Below, piece after piece: positions 9,337-17,024 of a stretch of DNA of 27,306 nucleotides (position 1 is its first letter; each line of letters opens with the position of its first letter). Position numbers and translations under genes: made by a program. The notes under the pieces are model-generated. The model saw only the letters and a program-made list of their open reading frames with translations, searched no databases and was not told the origin of the DNA. Where the stretch lies: IMG/VR virus record IMGVR_UViG_3300025072_000035, positions 1 through 27,306 of that record; one strand, written 5' to 3'. This stretch comes from a virus.

Positions 9337-10284
9337 ATGGCATTTGACGTAACGGCATTATCAGCCTACATAGAAGACCAGGACTTTCCATTAATTGCAC
9401 AGATGCAAGCAACGGGAGGACTAGCAAGCAAAGTAAATATCCAGACGGGTATTAAAGGAAGTTCTAATTTACAATTCTTAGACACAGACGTAATCTTTCA
9501 AGATGGTTCTGCTTGTACAAGAACGGGAAGCGCAACAACAGCGTTTACACAAAGAACACTTACAGTAGGTTCTGTAACAATCGCAGAAGATTTATGTATC
9601 AAAGACCTTAACGGATATTGGTTACAAACTAAATTAAAGCAAGGTTTTGCAGGTGAACAAGAAGTACCTATGGACATTGAAACAGTTTGGTTAGAGCAAA
9701 AAATGAACAAGATTCAAAATGCTTTAACAATTTCAGATTTTCAAGGTGATACTTTAAGTGGAACAAATAACTTATCTTACTATGACGGTCTTTTAAAGAT
9801 TGTTGATGCAGCAGCAGGTGTTGTTCCTGGTAATACTGGAGGGGTAACAGTAGCAACTACTATTTCAACTACTAATATCTTAGCAATTTTAGATGCAATG
9901 TGGACAGCTATTCCTGAAAACATTACTAACGCAGAAGATTTGACTTTATGGTTACCAGTTAGACTATATAAGATGTATGTAATTGCATTGAAAAACGCTA
10001 ACTTATTCCATTATAACGGTGACGATGGACAAGAAACTTTATACGGGACTAGCCTTAAATTAGGTGTGACAGTTGGTTTACCAAGTGCAGCAGGTTCAGA
10101 AAGAATGATTATCGCTAGAGATTCTAACATTACTATCGGAATGGATGGTAACGAAGAAGAAGATGACATGAAAGTAAGACTTGACCCAGTTACAGACAAA
10201 AAAGTTTTATTCGATGTTGACTTTAAAAGAGGTGTACAAATTGCATTTCCTGACGAAGTAGTAGAATTTACTTTAGTACCGTAA
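9337..10284 (+). CDS. Major capsid protein
   Basis: 315 residues, directly after protease and scaffold, about the usual size for an HK97-fold coat protein. N-terminal LSAYIEDQDFPLIAQMQATG is a helix of the type found in such coat proteins, and the C-terminal part (DVDFKRGVQIAFPDEVVEFT) is beta-rich. The upstream scaffold makes an N-terminal delta domain unnecessary. Followed by an intrinsic terminator. I assign it mainly on position, length and general character, and the HK97 fold is an inference. Confidence 0.7.
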   Translation: MAFDVTALSAYIEDQDFPLIAQMQATGGLASKVNIQTGIKGSSNLQFLDTDVIFQDGSACTRTGSATTAFTQRTLTVGSVTIAEDLCIKDLNGYWLQTKLKQGFAGEQEVPMDIETVWLEQKMNKIQNALTISDFQGDTLSGTNNLSYYDGLLKIVDAAAGVVPGNTGGVTVATTISTTNILAILDAMWTAIPENITNAEDLTLWLPVRLYKMYVIALKNANLFHYNGDDGQETLYGTSLKLGVTVGLPSAAGSERMIIARDSNITIGMDGNEEEDDMKVRLDPVTDKKVLFDVDFKRGVQIAFPDEVVEFTLVP

Positions 10285-10315
10285 GATTAAAAATTAAGAT
10301 TAATAAACATTAAAG

Positions 10316-10344
10316 AGGGTGGGTAAAATAGCCTACCCTTTTTT
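10316..10344 (+). terminator. Intrinsic terminator after the major capsid gene
   Basis: AGGGT at 10316-10320 can pair with ACCCT at 10335-10339; alternatively GGGTA 10321-10325 pairs with TACCC 10334-10338. A T6 run follows at 10339-10344. It lies 32 bases after the capsid stop and 21 bases before the next start, so it may set a high ratio of capsid to downstream products. Confidence 0.65.
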
Positions 10345-10364
10345 ATTATAAAAAAACTATAATT

Positions 10365-10877
10365 ATGGCATGTGCATTAACACAAGGATTCGCTTTAGAT
10401 TGTATGGATTCAATGGGAGGTTTAAAAGACTTTCTAGTAACTCCGTACGTAGCAGCCCAAGCAACAGTAGCAGCAGGAGAGATAACGGCTATAGCCAACT
10501 CTGGAAGTGTTACATATTACAGATATGAAATAGATAATGAAGAGGCAGGATTTGAAACTTCAACGGCTACCGATAGAAATACTGGTACAACTATTTCAGA
10601 AACTACTTTAACTTTATTACTTAAAAAATTATCATCTACTAAAAATGTAGAACTAGGTTTGTTATCAATGAACAGACTATCTATTATCGTACAAGATAAT
10701 AACGGTGTTTATCATTCGTTTGGTTATGACAACGGTTCTAATGTATCAACTAACACTAGTGGAAGTGGTACAGCATTTGGAGACTTAAACGGTTATACAG
10801 TTGAGGTAATGACTAAAGAAAATCATAAACCCTATACAGTTGACGCTACAGTAGTGGCAGGATTAACAATAGTATAA
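10365..10877 (+). CDS. Virion protein next to capsid gene, candidate major tail tube protein
   Basis: 170 residues. The segments ALTQGFALDCMDSMGG, then SETTLTLLLKKLSSTKNVEL, then LSIIVQDNNGVYHSFGYDNG and FGDLNGYTVEVMTKE match a family common next to capsid genes in Bacteroidetes phages. The beta-strand pattern and the segment before EVMTKE resemble tail tube proteins, which polymerise around the tape measure, and no other tube candidate is visible in the window. A decoration protein is the main alternative. It is isolated between two terminators, so it may be expressed as its own highly abundant transcript, as expected for a major virion protein. Confidence 0.5.
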   Translation: MACALTQGFALDCMDSMGGLKDFLVTPYVAAQATVAAGEITAIANSGSVTYYRYEIDNEEAGFETSTATDRNTGTTISETTLTLLLKKLSSTKNVELGLLSMNRLSIIVQDNNGVYHSFGYDNGSNVSTNTSGSGTAFGDLNGYTVEVMTKENHKPYTVDATVVAGLTIV

Positions 10878-10900
10878 ACAACTTTTATTTTTGTCTATTA

Positions 10901-10926
10901 AAGCATCTCTAAGGGGGTGCTTTTTT
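10901..10926 (+). terminator. Intrinsic terminator
   Basis: AAGCATCTC (10901-10909) pairs with GGGGTGCTT (10914-10922), including two G-T pairs, around a TAAG tetraloop; T6 at 10921-10926. It follows the 170-aa virion gene by 23 bases and precedes the repeated promoter-like element. Confidence 0.75.
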
Positions 10927-10943
10927 AGTTTGTAATAAATCGT

Positions 10944-10966
10944 ACTTTTTTTATATTATAGTGTAT
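10944..10966 (+). promoter_or_regulatory. Candidate late promoter element, copy 2
   Basis: AC, seven T, then ATATTATAGTGTAT; identical to 1187-1210 except for one T. It follows a strong terminator by 17 bases, and its last two bases are the first two of the ATG at 10965. A transcript starting inside it would have almost no leader. The position right after a terminator is where a new promoter would be needed. Confidence 0.45.
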
Positions 10967-11117
10967 GGAATTAAAGAAAGAATGTATAGGGGTGAAATAC
11001 CCTACTAAAATTGGTTATGTTATCATTGAAGATAATATAGGTAAATTTGAATTATACAAGTTGTTGAAATTAGACGTTTTTAAACCTAAGAAGAAATCTA
11101 GTGATAAGTCTAAATAA
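10965..11117 (+). CDS. Small conserved-type virion-module protein (50 aa)
   Basis: MELKKECIGVKYPTKIGYVI..., ending at TAA 11115-11117. A short protein with a beta-rich first half and a basic tail (FKPKKKSSDKSK). Proteins of this size and pattern occur between the capsid and connector genes of Bacteroidetes phages, but I cannot name a function. It overlaps the following GTG start by 17 bases. The repeated promoter-like element immediately upstream supports it being the first gene of a transcription unit. Confidence 0.55.
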   Translation: MELKKECIGVKYPTKIGYVIIEDNIGKFELYKLLKLDVFKPKKKSSDKSK

Positions 11118-12204
11118 AGATAGCGTAAACCAGTTTGATTTAACTTTAACAGAAAAGACTACAGTTTCTAATGTGGTTTATTTGTTTGAGTTTAAAAGCG
11201 ACCAAACCAAAGAAAGGTTCTTTTGTATCATTGAAGATACTTCTTTGCATCCTGCAAGGTATAACGCCTTTACTTTTACCGAGGGCAACGATGTCCCTTT
11301 AGATGGTGAATTGGTTTTAGGTGAAACGGGGTTTTATCATTATACGGTTTATGAACAAACAAGCACTACGAATTTAGACCCTGACAATACAGACGGGATA
11401 GTAGAACTTGGTAAGATGAAACTTATCGGTGATGACCAACCCGTTTATGTTGGTTATGATCCTGACGAGGGGGTAGTAATTGTAAATGGAAATGCTTGTC
11501 TACCTGCAACTGTTAAAAACTCAAACAATAGTTATAACACAACAGCAGCAAGCGGCTATACTTTTAGTTTACCAGATATTAATTTTACAGATTCGGATGG
11601 CTCAACGGCTAGTGTTCCAAGCATGGAAGATTTAGTTTGTACACCATCGGGAAGTTGTGCAGATGCAGATATAGAAATAAACGGAACACCTTTTACATCG
11701 GTGGCAAGTGGAGCAACAGAAGATATAATAGTTAAAGATACTGACGGGGTACAAGTAGGCTCTAAAGTTGGTAGTGAATGGATAGTACCATTAGGCAACC
11801 CAAACTATACAATTGATAATAGTGATGATAGTTTTAGTCAGGTTATTAATTCAGACACAACCCTAACAGACATTAATGTAACAGATTCAGACGGCTCAAC
11901 AAGTGCATACCCTAGCAATAAAGACTATGTATGTACTCCATCAGCAAAGGATATTACTTTTAGGTGTAACTTTGCAAAAGGTGTTTATCCTAGTTCAATT
12001 GTAACTATAACAAGCAACAACGCAGGAACTTACACAAGTATCGCAGACGATGGAGCAAGTGGAACAATTACATTAAGTATAAACGGTGGTTCTTTTGTTG
12101 CTTTTTCAAGTCCTTTGGTATTGGTTGCAACTGACACTATACAATTTAAAAGAACATTAATTACAGCAAGCGGATATACAGAAATAACAGGAACTTATGT
12201 CTAA
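11101..12204 (+). CDS. Virion surface protein with duplicated beta module
   Basis: 367 residues, GTG start within the end of the 50-aa gene; no better in-frame start follows closely. Residues 1-120 (FDLTLTEKTTVSNVVYLFEF ... ARYNAFTFTEG ... TGFYHYTVYEQ) form a beta domain I recognise from Bacteroidetes phage structural proteins. Two copies of a module then occur near residues 140-185 and 240-285, each with TDSDGST and ending in CTPS; the coding DNA of the two copies is nearly identical over TDSDGST. The C-terminus is another threonine/serine-rich beta domain. Probably displayed on the virion, as fibre or decoration. Location between capsid and portal genes favours a head-associated or neck-associated role. 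Confidence 0.5.
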   Translation: MISLNKDSVNQFDLTLTEKTTVSNVVYLFEFKSDQTKERFFCIIEDTSLHPARYNAFTFTEGNDVPLDGELVLGETGFYHYTVYEQTSTTNLDPDNTDGIVELGKMKLIGDDQPVYVGYDPDEGVVIVNGNACLPATVKNSNNSYNTTAASGYTFSLPDINFTDSDGSTASVPSMEDLVCTPSGSCADADIEINGTPFTSVASGATEDIIVKDTDGVQVGSKVGSEWIVPLGNPNYTIDNSDDSFSQVINSDTTLTDINVTDSDGSTSAYPSNKDYVCTPSAKDITFRCNFAKGVYPSSIVTITSNNAGTYTSIADDGASGTITLSINGGSFVAFSSPLVLVATDTIQFKRTLITASGYTEITGTYV

Positions 12205-12904
12205 GAAATTCGAGGTAAATACACATGATTTTAATCCTTTAAACATAACGGGGTTAAAATTATATTTGAATAGGTACAACGCAACTCCTAGTAGTTGGTT
12301 AGATGTATCTAGTAATGGCTATAATTTTGTGCAAGCAACAGCGACTAAACAACCTGTTATCGGGATTAATAATGTTGCTTATGATGGTGTTAATGATTGG
12401 CAAGGCTTTAATATTTCTAATGTTTGGAGTGGTGATAGTTCAGGAATATTCTTTTTTAGTGGCTATAGACCAACTGCAGGAGGTAGTATTTATTTATGTT
12501 CTGCCGATAATTCTACCACAAATAGCCATATATTTTTTAATTTAAGCGGTGCAGGGCAGTTGTATTTACAGGTAAAAGACTTACCAACATTTGACAATAT
12601 AATGACCTCGACAAATTCTATTTCAGTAGGAGACTATTTTTATGGATATATAAAAAGTGATGGCTCTACCTATACAATGAATTTAAACGGTGTTAATGAA
12701 ACTTTAGTAGTAGTTAGTGGTGTAAATGACGGTAAATGGTTTTCTAATGTTCCTAGTAGAGATAATTTAACTATTGCATCTATTATAAGGACTACAATAG
12801 TTGTAAATAAACCAAGAATTAATAAAACGATTTATAGTAACGCTGCTTTAAGTAGTGGAGAGATTGACGATATTATGAATTTCATGAGTGACGAAAATAA
12901 TTAA
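12197..12904 (+). CDS. LamG/concanavalin-like lectin-fold protein
   Basis: 235 residues, start overlapping the previous stop region by 8 bases. The pattern matches the LamG/concanavalin A-like jelly-roll fold: TGLKLYLNRYNATPSSWLDV, a YDGVNDWQGF segment, a SGIFFFSGYRP strand, FYGYIKSDGSTYTMNLNGV, and the ending YSNAALSSGEIDDIMNFM. The last segment is typical of the closing helix of such domains. These domains usually bind glycans or act as virion surface modules. Together with the preceding gene it forms a likely adhesin or decoration pair. The ligand is unknown. Confidence 0.6.
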   Translation: MSKKFEVNTHDFNPLNITGLKLYLNRYNATPSSWLDVSSNGYNFVQATATKQPVIGINNVAYDGVNDWQGFNISNVWSGDSSGIFFFSGYRPTAGGSIYLCSADNSTTNSHIFFNLSGAGQLYLQVKDLPTFDNIMTSTNSISVGDYFYGYIKSDGSTYTMNLNGVNETLVVVSGVNDGKWFSNVPSRDNLTIASIIRTTIVVNKPRINKTIYSNAALSSGEIDDIMNFMSDENN

Positions 12905-13186
12905 ATGAATGCAATTTTAAAAGATACAGAAAAGGAGTGTATAGATTTAATTGAATTTATAGATTCAAGGGTTAACACTATTTTTACGGGTGAAACTAAA
13001 ACATACACCTATTGGATGAAGCACCCTGAATTAGAAAAATATGCAGTTGTTGTTGATTTAAAAGATATAGAAATGTTAAATGATAAATACCCGCAAATCT
13101 TAGCAGGATTCGGACAAATATTAATTGATAGCGTGGAAGAAATAGACAGTACTTGGATAGTAACACCTGACGATTTAGACATATAA
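12905..13186 (+). CDS. Hypothetical protein (93 aa)
   Basis: ATG directly follows the stop of the LamG gene. Acidic soluble protein with a helical start (LKDTEKECIDLIEFIDSRV), a central YTYWMKHPELEKYAVVVDL, and an acidic C-terminus (TWIVTPDDLDI). No recognised family. Three bases separate it from the portal gene, so it may be a virion or assembly factor. Confidence 0.5.
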   Translation: MNAILKDTEKECIDLIEFIDSRVNTIFTGETKTYTYWMKHPELEKYAVVVDLKDIEMLNDKYPQILAGFGQILIDSVEEIDSTWIVTPDDLDI

Positions 13187-13189
13187 AAG

Positions 13190-15088
13190 ATGGAAATAAA
13201 AGAAAAATATAAATTCATATACAGCAATTTCGCTACACATGAAGCGCCTATATTCAAAGAGGTTAAAAAATACAATTGGGTAGTATTCGGAATTGATAAA
13301 CCTTATTACAATCGTTATCCTGACTATTTAATTAATCTTTATAACACCTCAACTAAACACAATGCCGTTATTAATGGTTATGTAAAGTATATTTGCGGTA
13401 GAGGTTTTGAGGTAGTTAATACAGCTTTAACAGTACAAGAGAAAGTACAGATAAACGCTTTTATAGGTAATGCCAACCAAGACGAAAATCTAAACGAGGT
13501 TAACGAAAAGTTAGTTAAAGATTTTAAACTATTTGGTGGGTTTTATTTGCAACCTATCATTAACAAGAAAGGCGATAAAATAGCCGAATACTACCACATA
13601 GATTTTAGTAAGGTCAGAGCAGATAAAGACGATGAAGAATTGTTTTATTTTACTTCGGATTGGGGAACAAGAAACCCAACTAAAAATGAAGACTTTAAAG
13701 AATTACATTTATTTCCAAATGACTTTTCAGAAGTAGACAAGAATAAAGACTATGTAATAGTTTATAAATCTTATAGACCAGATTTAGGTGTATATCCTTT
13801 GCCACAGTATCAACCTGCAACGGCAGCAATAGAAACAGATGCAGAGATAAGCAACTATCATTTAAACAACATTAAAAATGGGTTTTCAGGCGGTTACTTA
13901 ATCAACTTCAATAATGGGATGCCAACAGAAGAAGAAGCGCAAACCATAGAGAAACAAGTAACAGAAAAGCATACGGGTAGTTCTAATGCAGGTAGATTTG
14001 TATTAAACTTTTCAGACGGCAAAGACAAAGAAGCAACGGTAACGCCATTAACCCCGAACAACTTAGACGAGCAATTTACAACACTAAGCGAGCAGATAAA
14101 AGAATCTATCTATATAGCACACAATGTCGTTAATCCTAGTTTATTAGGTGTAAAAGATTCACAAGGGGGTTTAAATAATAATGCTGACGAATTACGAACT
14201 AGCCAAAGTTATTTTCAAAACACTTTTGTAACACCTGAACAAATGGTTTTCGAGAGGTTATGGAATACGCTTTTAAGAATTAACGGAATAAAAGGAACAA
14301 TAAAGATAAAAGAAGTAGAGCCTATAACGGTACAGTTTTCAGAATCTACAATAACAAGCGTATTAACTCAAAATGAAATTAGAGAACTGTTAGGATATGA
14401 ACCTTTAGGAGTTAAAGAAATTGCAAAGACTAACATGTCTAAGGAACAAGCAGAAGACGACTTTATAATATCAGAATTTGAGAAGTACGGAATAGACGAC
14501 AGCGAGTTTGAAATATTAGAAACTAACGAGGTAAACTTTGAAAGCCATCAAGATTGTTTAGATTCAGAGGAATTAATAAAACAAAGGTTTTCAAAAAATG
14601 AATTTGCAATAAGTTTAGAATTAACTAATATAGATAGACAAGTTTTAGACATGATAGCTGAAAACCCTACTATAAGACTATCAGAAGTAGCCACAGCAAT
14701 AGACAAAAGCTTAACAGAAACAAACGAGATAGTAAGCAGGTTATCACAGTCAGGAGCATTAAGGGTAAACGATGGTGTATTTGAAGTAACTTCTGACGGT
14801 TTAGAACACTTAGAAGATAACAAACCAACAGAGAAAATATTTGTAGTTTATAAATATGCTGTTCGTAGTGACGTACCAAAAGCAGAAAGCGGTAGTAGAG
14901 CATTTTGCAGCCGTCTAATGGCTTTAAATCAAAGTTACACTAAAGATAATATAGAATCTATTTCAAGAACAGTTGGTAGAGATGTATGGACTAAAAGAGG
15001 TGGATGGTATCATAACCCAAACACACACGTTAATACACCATATTGTAGACACATTTGGAATCAAAGAGTAGTAAGAGTTAAAAATTAA
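13190..15088 (+). CDS. Portal protein with C-terminal winged-helix and MuF-like domains
   Basis: 632 residues. Residues about 1-450 have portal character: IYSNFATHEAPIFKEVKKYN, NTSTKHNAVINGYVKYICGR, long helices, and the SLLGVKDSQGGLNNNADELR loop typical of siphophage portals. About 480-545 reads as a small winged helix-turn-helix (RQVLDMIAENPTIRLSEVAT, then ETNEIVSRLSQSGALRVNDG). About 547-632 resembles the end of minor head (Mu gpF-like) proteins: FVVYKYAVRSD, RAFCSRLMALNQSYT, GGWYHNP and NTPYCRHIWNQRVV. The dodecameric portal forms the DNA entry channel. The fusion may replace a separate minor head protein. The portal being downstream of the capsid gene is unusual. Confidence 0.75.
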   Translation: MEIKEKYKFIYSNFATHEAPIFKEVKKYNWVVFGIDKPYYNRYPDYLINLYNTSTKHNAVINGYVKYICGRGFEVVNTALTVQEKVQINAFIGNANQDENLNEVNEKLVKDFKLFGGFYLQPIINKKGDKIAEYYHIDFSKVRADKDDEELFYFTSDWGTRNPTKNEDFKELHLFPNDFSEVDKNKDYVIVYKSYRPDLGVYPLPQYQPATAAIETDAEISNYHLNNIKNGFSGGYLINFNNGMPTEEEAQTIEKQVTEKHTGSSNAGRFVLNFSDGKDKEATVTPLTPNNLDEQFTTLSEQIKESIYIAHNVVNPSLLGVKDSQGGLNNNADELRTSQSYFQNTFVTPEQMVFERLWNTLLRINGIKGTIKIKEVEPITVQFSESTITSVLTQNEIRELLGYEPLGVKEIAKTNMSKEQAEDDFIISEFEKYGIDDSEFEILETNEVNFESHQDCLDSEELIKQRFSKNEFAISLELTNIDRQVLDMIAENPTIRLSEVATAIDKSLTETNEIVSRLSQSGALRVNDGVFEVTSDGLEHLEDNKPTEKIFVVYKYAVRSDVPKAESGSRAFCSRLMALNQSYTKDNIESISRTVGRDVWTKRGGWYHNPNTHVNTPYCRHIWNQRVVRVKN

Positions 15089-15093
15089 GAAAC

Positions 15094-15645
15094 ATGGCAA
15101 CAGTATTATTTATAAATGAGACATATTTGAAGAACAATTCTGTAGTAGATGAGAATACAGATATGAAAGTCATTCAACCTACTATAGAAGATGCACAAAA
15201 CATACATTTGCATCCAGTTTTAGGGAGTGACTTATTCAATGATTTAAAAGATAAGATAATCAACGATACATTAAGTGTAGACGAAGAAACACTAATACAA
15301 AACTATATCGCCCCTATGCTTTTAAAGTGGGTTTTAATGGAACTTACTACTACTATGCATTTTAAATACCGTAACAAGAACGTAAGCACTAAGAACAGCG
15401 ACAATGCTGTAAGCGTAGATTATACGGAATATAGACATTTGTTAGATACGTGGAGAGATAAAGCCGAATGGTACACACAAAGGTTAATAGATTACTTGTG
15501 CGCAAATAGTTCTACATTTCCAAAGTACACAAGCAACAGCGCAACGGATGATTTAATTCCTACAGATACTTCTTATCGTACTTCTATGTGGTTAGGCGGT
15601 GGGAGTTCTTGCAATGCTAAATACAAAAGAATTTATGACAAGTAA
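15094..15645 (+). CDS. Head-tail connector/adaptor (DUF6712-like)
   Basis: 183 residues, five bases after the portal. FINETYLKNNSVVDENTDMK, then IEDAQNIHLHPVLGSDLFND, then an all-helical middle (IAPMLLKWVLMELTTTMHFK) and a Gly/Ser-rich end match the head completion/adaptor proteins of Bacteroidetes phages (gp6/gp15-like role). It would sit beneath the portal and create the platform for the tail. Position directly after the portal is the classic one. Confidence 0.65.
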   Translation: MATVLFINETYLKNNSVVDENTDMKVIQPTIEDAQNIHLHPVLGSDLFNDLKDKIINDTLSVDEETLIQNYIAPMLLKWVLMELTTTMHFKYRNKNVSTKNSDNAVSVDYTEYRHLLDTWRDKAEWYTQRLIDYLCANSSTFPKYTSNSATDDLIPTDTSYRTSMWLGGGSSCNAKYKRIYDK

Positions 15646-15745
15646 GAAAAGACGTAGAAAAGACGTAGATAAGGAGTTAAAAAAATACTTTGCTAAAAAA
15701 TTGAAAAACAATGTACAGTTACAATCAGATAATAAAAAGGATTAA
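15635..15745 (+). CDS. Small basic protein (36 aa), possible
   Basis: ATG overlaps the end of the adaptor gene by 11 bases; MTSKKRRRKDVDKELKKYFA and a lysine-rich tail, stop 15743-15745. It overlaps the next gene by 35 bases in another frame. A perfect 11-bp tandem repeat lies inside it. Short lysine-rich reading frames between adaptor and neck genes occur in related phages, but this one could be a chance frame across a spacer. Confidence 0.35.
   Translation: MTSKKRRRKDVDKELKKYFAKKLKNNVQLQSDNKKD
15647..15668 (+). repeat. 11-bp tandem duplication
   Basis: AAAAGACGTAG occurs twice in a row (15647-15657 and 15658-15668), two bases after the adaptor stop. Eleven bases is not a multiple of three, so gain or loss of a unit would shift the frame of the 36-aa reading frame. 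Confidence 0.8.
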
Positions 15746-16163
15746 ATGGTTTGCCGATAATCACAGACAAGTTAATTCTTTTGGTAATGGTGATTTGTGG
15801 GAAGTTATAGAGCATGACCAGTTAGCAGATTTTGAATACCCTTTGATCTTTTTGGTAGATGTTCCGAATACTATTAATGCTTCTGTAGATAGTACAGCGT
15901 TTGATGTTTATTTTATGGATTTAGTTCACAAAGACGAAAGCAACGAGAACGAAGTAAAAAGCGATCAAAAAAGAACAGCACTAGATTTAATTGCCTTTCT
16001 TAAACAAGATGCAACTTTAAAAACGAATAGTATAGTAGTAGGAAAAAATAATACATTAACATCTTTTACCGAGAAATTCAATGATGAGTTAACAGGGTGG
16101 AAAATGAACATACAACTAAATCAACCATTTAATTACAACAGTTGCCAAATTCCTTTTGTATAA
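15711..16163 (+). CDS. Probable tail terminator / neck protein
   Basis: 150 residues. IIKRIKWFADNHRQVNSFGN, then GDLWEVIEHDQLADFEYPLI, then AFDVYFMDLVHKDE followed by NEVKSDQKRTALDLIAFLKQ and a strand-rich C-terminus ending CQIPFV. This order (helix, GDLWE, YPLIF, strand, SD helix) matches a neck or tail-terminator-like protein of Bacteroidetes phages that caps the tail tube before head joining. It lies in the connector block after portal and adaptor, consistent with that role. Confidence 0.5.
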   Translation: MYSYNQIIKRIKWFADNHRQVNSFGNGDLWEVIEHDQLADFEYPLIFLVDVPNTINASVDSTAFDVYFMDLVHKDESNENEVKSDQKRTALDLIAFLKQDATLKTNSIVVGKNNTLTSFTEKFNDELTGWKMNIQLNQPFNYNSCQIPFV

Positions 16164-16504
16164 TGGGCTTTATTTTGTTTTTCATATCTTATATAGCGAG
16201 TGTAATATTTGCGCCTTTAGGTTTAATTTATGCTTTATTTTGTAAAGGTAGAAACGAATACTTCGGTAAGGTTGCTTTATCTATTGACCAGTTAGACAAT
16301 GTTATTATGTCGAAATTATTTAATAAAATTCTAATAAAAAAAGGCGGCTATCTATTTGGTAATGAAGACCAAACAATATCTTATTGCATAGGAAAGAATA
16401 AAGAATTAAAAAAATTAACAAAATTTGGTTATTTTTGGAGTAGATTTTTAAATAAACTAGATGCTAATCATGTTGAGGACGCAGTAATAAACGAAGAAAA
16501 ATGA
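16163..16504 (+). CDS. Membrane-anchored conserved-type phage protein (113 aa)
   Basis: I chose ATG 16163, overlapping the previous stop (TAATG), over a TTG 21 bases upstream. Residues 2-28 form a long hydrophobic segment (GFILFFISYIASVIFAPLGL). The rest is a basic cytoplasmic-type domain with KGGYLFGNEDQTISYCIGKN, a pattern I have seen in Bacteroidetes phage proteins of unknown role. First gene of the membrane/lysis cassette. A role in lysis or exclusion is only suggested by context. Confidence 0.55.
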   Translation: MGFILFFISYIASVIFAPLGLIYALFCKGRNEYFGKVALSIDQLDNVIMSKLFNKILIKKGGYLFGNEDQTISYCIGKNKELKKLTKFGYFWSRFLNKLDANHVEDAVINEEK

Positions 16505-16686
16505 GTTACAATGTAAAAATAATCAGAGAAGACGAGAACGGAAACGTAGTAGAATCTGTAAATTGGGCTATGCCAACGAAAGAAGAATCTATTGATGTAT
16601 TTGAAGAATTTGAAACATTCGGAGAAACAAGTACCTTAATTAAAGTCTATCCACACATAGGAAACAGACCAAACGACAGAGGGTGA
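16501..16686 (+). CDS. Hypothetical protein (61 aa)
   Basis: ATGA overlap with the previous stop. Small acidic protein: SYNVKIIREDENGNVVESVN, then an acidic helix (KEESIDVFEEFETFGE) and a strand (TSTLIKVYPH). Looks like a compact alpha/beta domain. No family recognised. Its stop overlaps the next GTG start, so it is probably translated as part of the lysis cassette. Confidence 0.5.
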   Translation: MSYNVKIIREDENGNVVESVNWAMPTKEESIDVFEEFETFGETSTLIKVYPHIGNRPNDRG

Positions 16687-17024
16687 GAAAAAACCTTTTA
16701 TATATCTTAATACTAACTTTTGTTTTAAATTGCTTAAACGGTTTATTATGGGGGTATATTAAAGACTTAACGAGCTTTAGTCCTTACTATGCAATACAAT
16801 CACTTTCTTTTGTTGGTTATACGTATGTAATTTATAGTTTAGTTAATGGTTATAGTCGTATAATATCAAAGTCTATTTTACTAGTTACTATCAGTAATTT
16901 GGTTGATGAGCTATTTTTTAATCCTACCCTTTTTGAATATAACGAATTTATGGCTTTCGGGCTTATATTAGTCTTTTTAATAGAGGACTTATTAAATATT
17001 AAAAGAAACACAAACATAATATAA
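16683..17024 (+). CDS. Multi-pass membrane protein
   Basis: 113 residues, GTG start overlapping the previous stop (GTGA). Three or four hydrophobic segments: residues 4-24, 38-56, 63-78 and 88-105. No soluble domain to speak of. Lies among holin-like genes. It could be an accessory holin or an exclusion protein, and the sequence alone does not decide. Confidence 0.5.
   Translation: MRKNLLYILILTFVLNCLNGLLWGYIKDLTSFSPYYAIQSLSFVGYTYVIYSLVNGYSRIISKSILLVTISNLVDELFFNPTLFEYNEFMAFGLILVFLIEDLLNIKRNTNII

Noticed and set aside
16142-16162. TTG start at 16142 for the membrane protein
   Set aside because: ATG 16163 overlaps the previous stop in the TAATG form used throughout this genome and puts the hydrophobic segment at the N-terminus.
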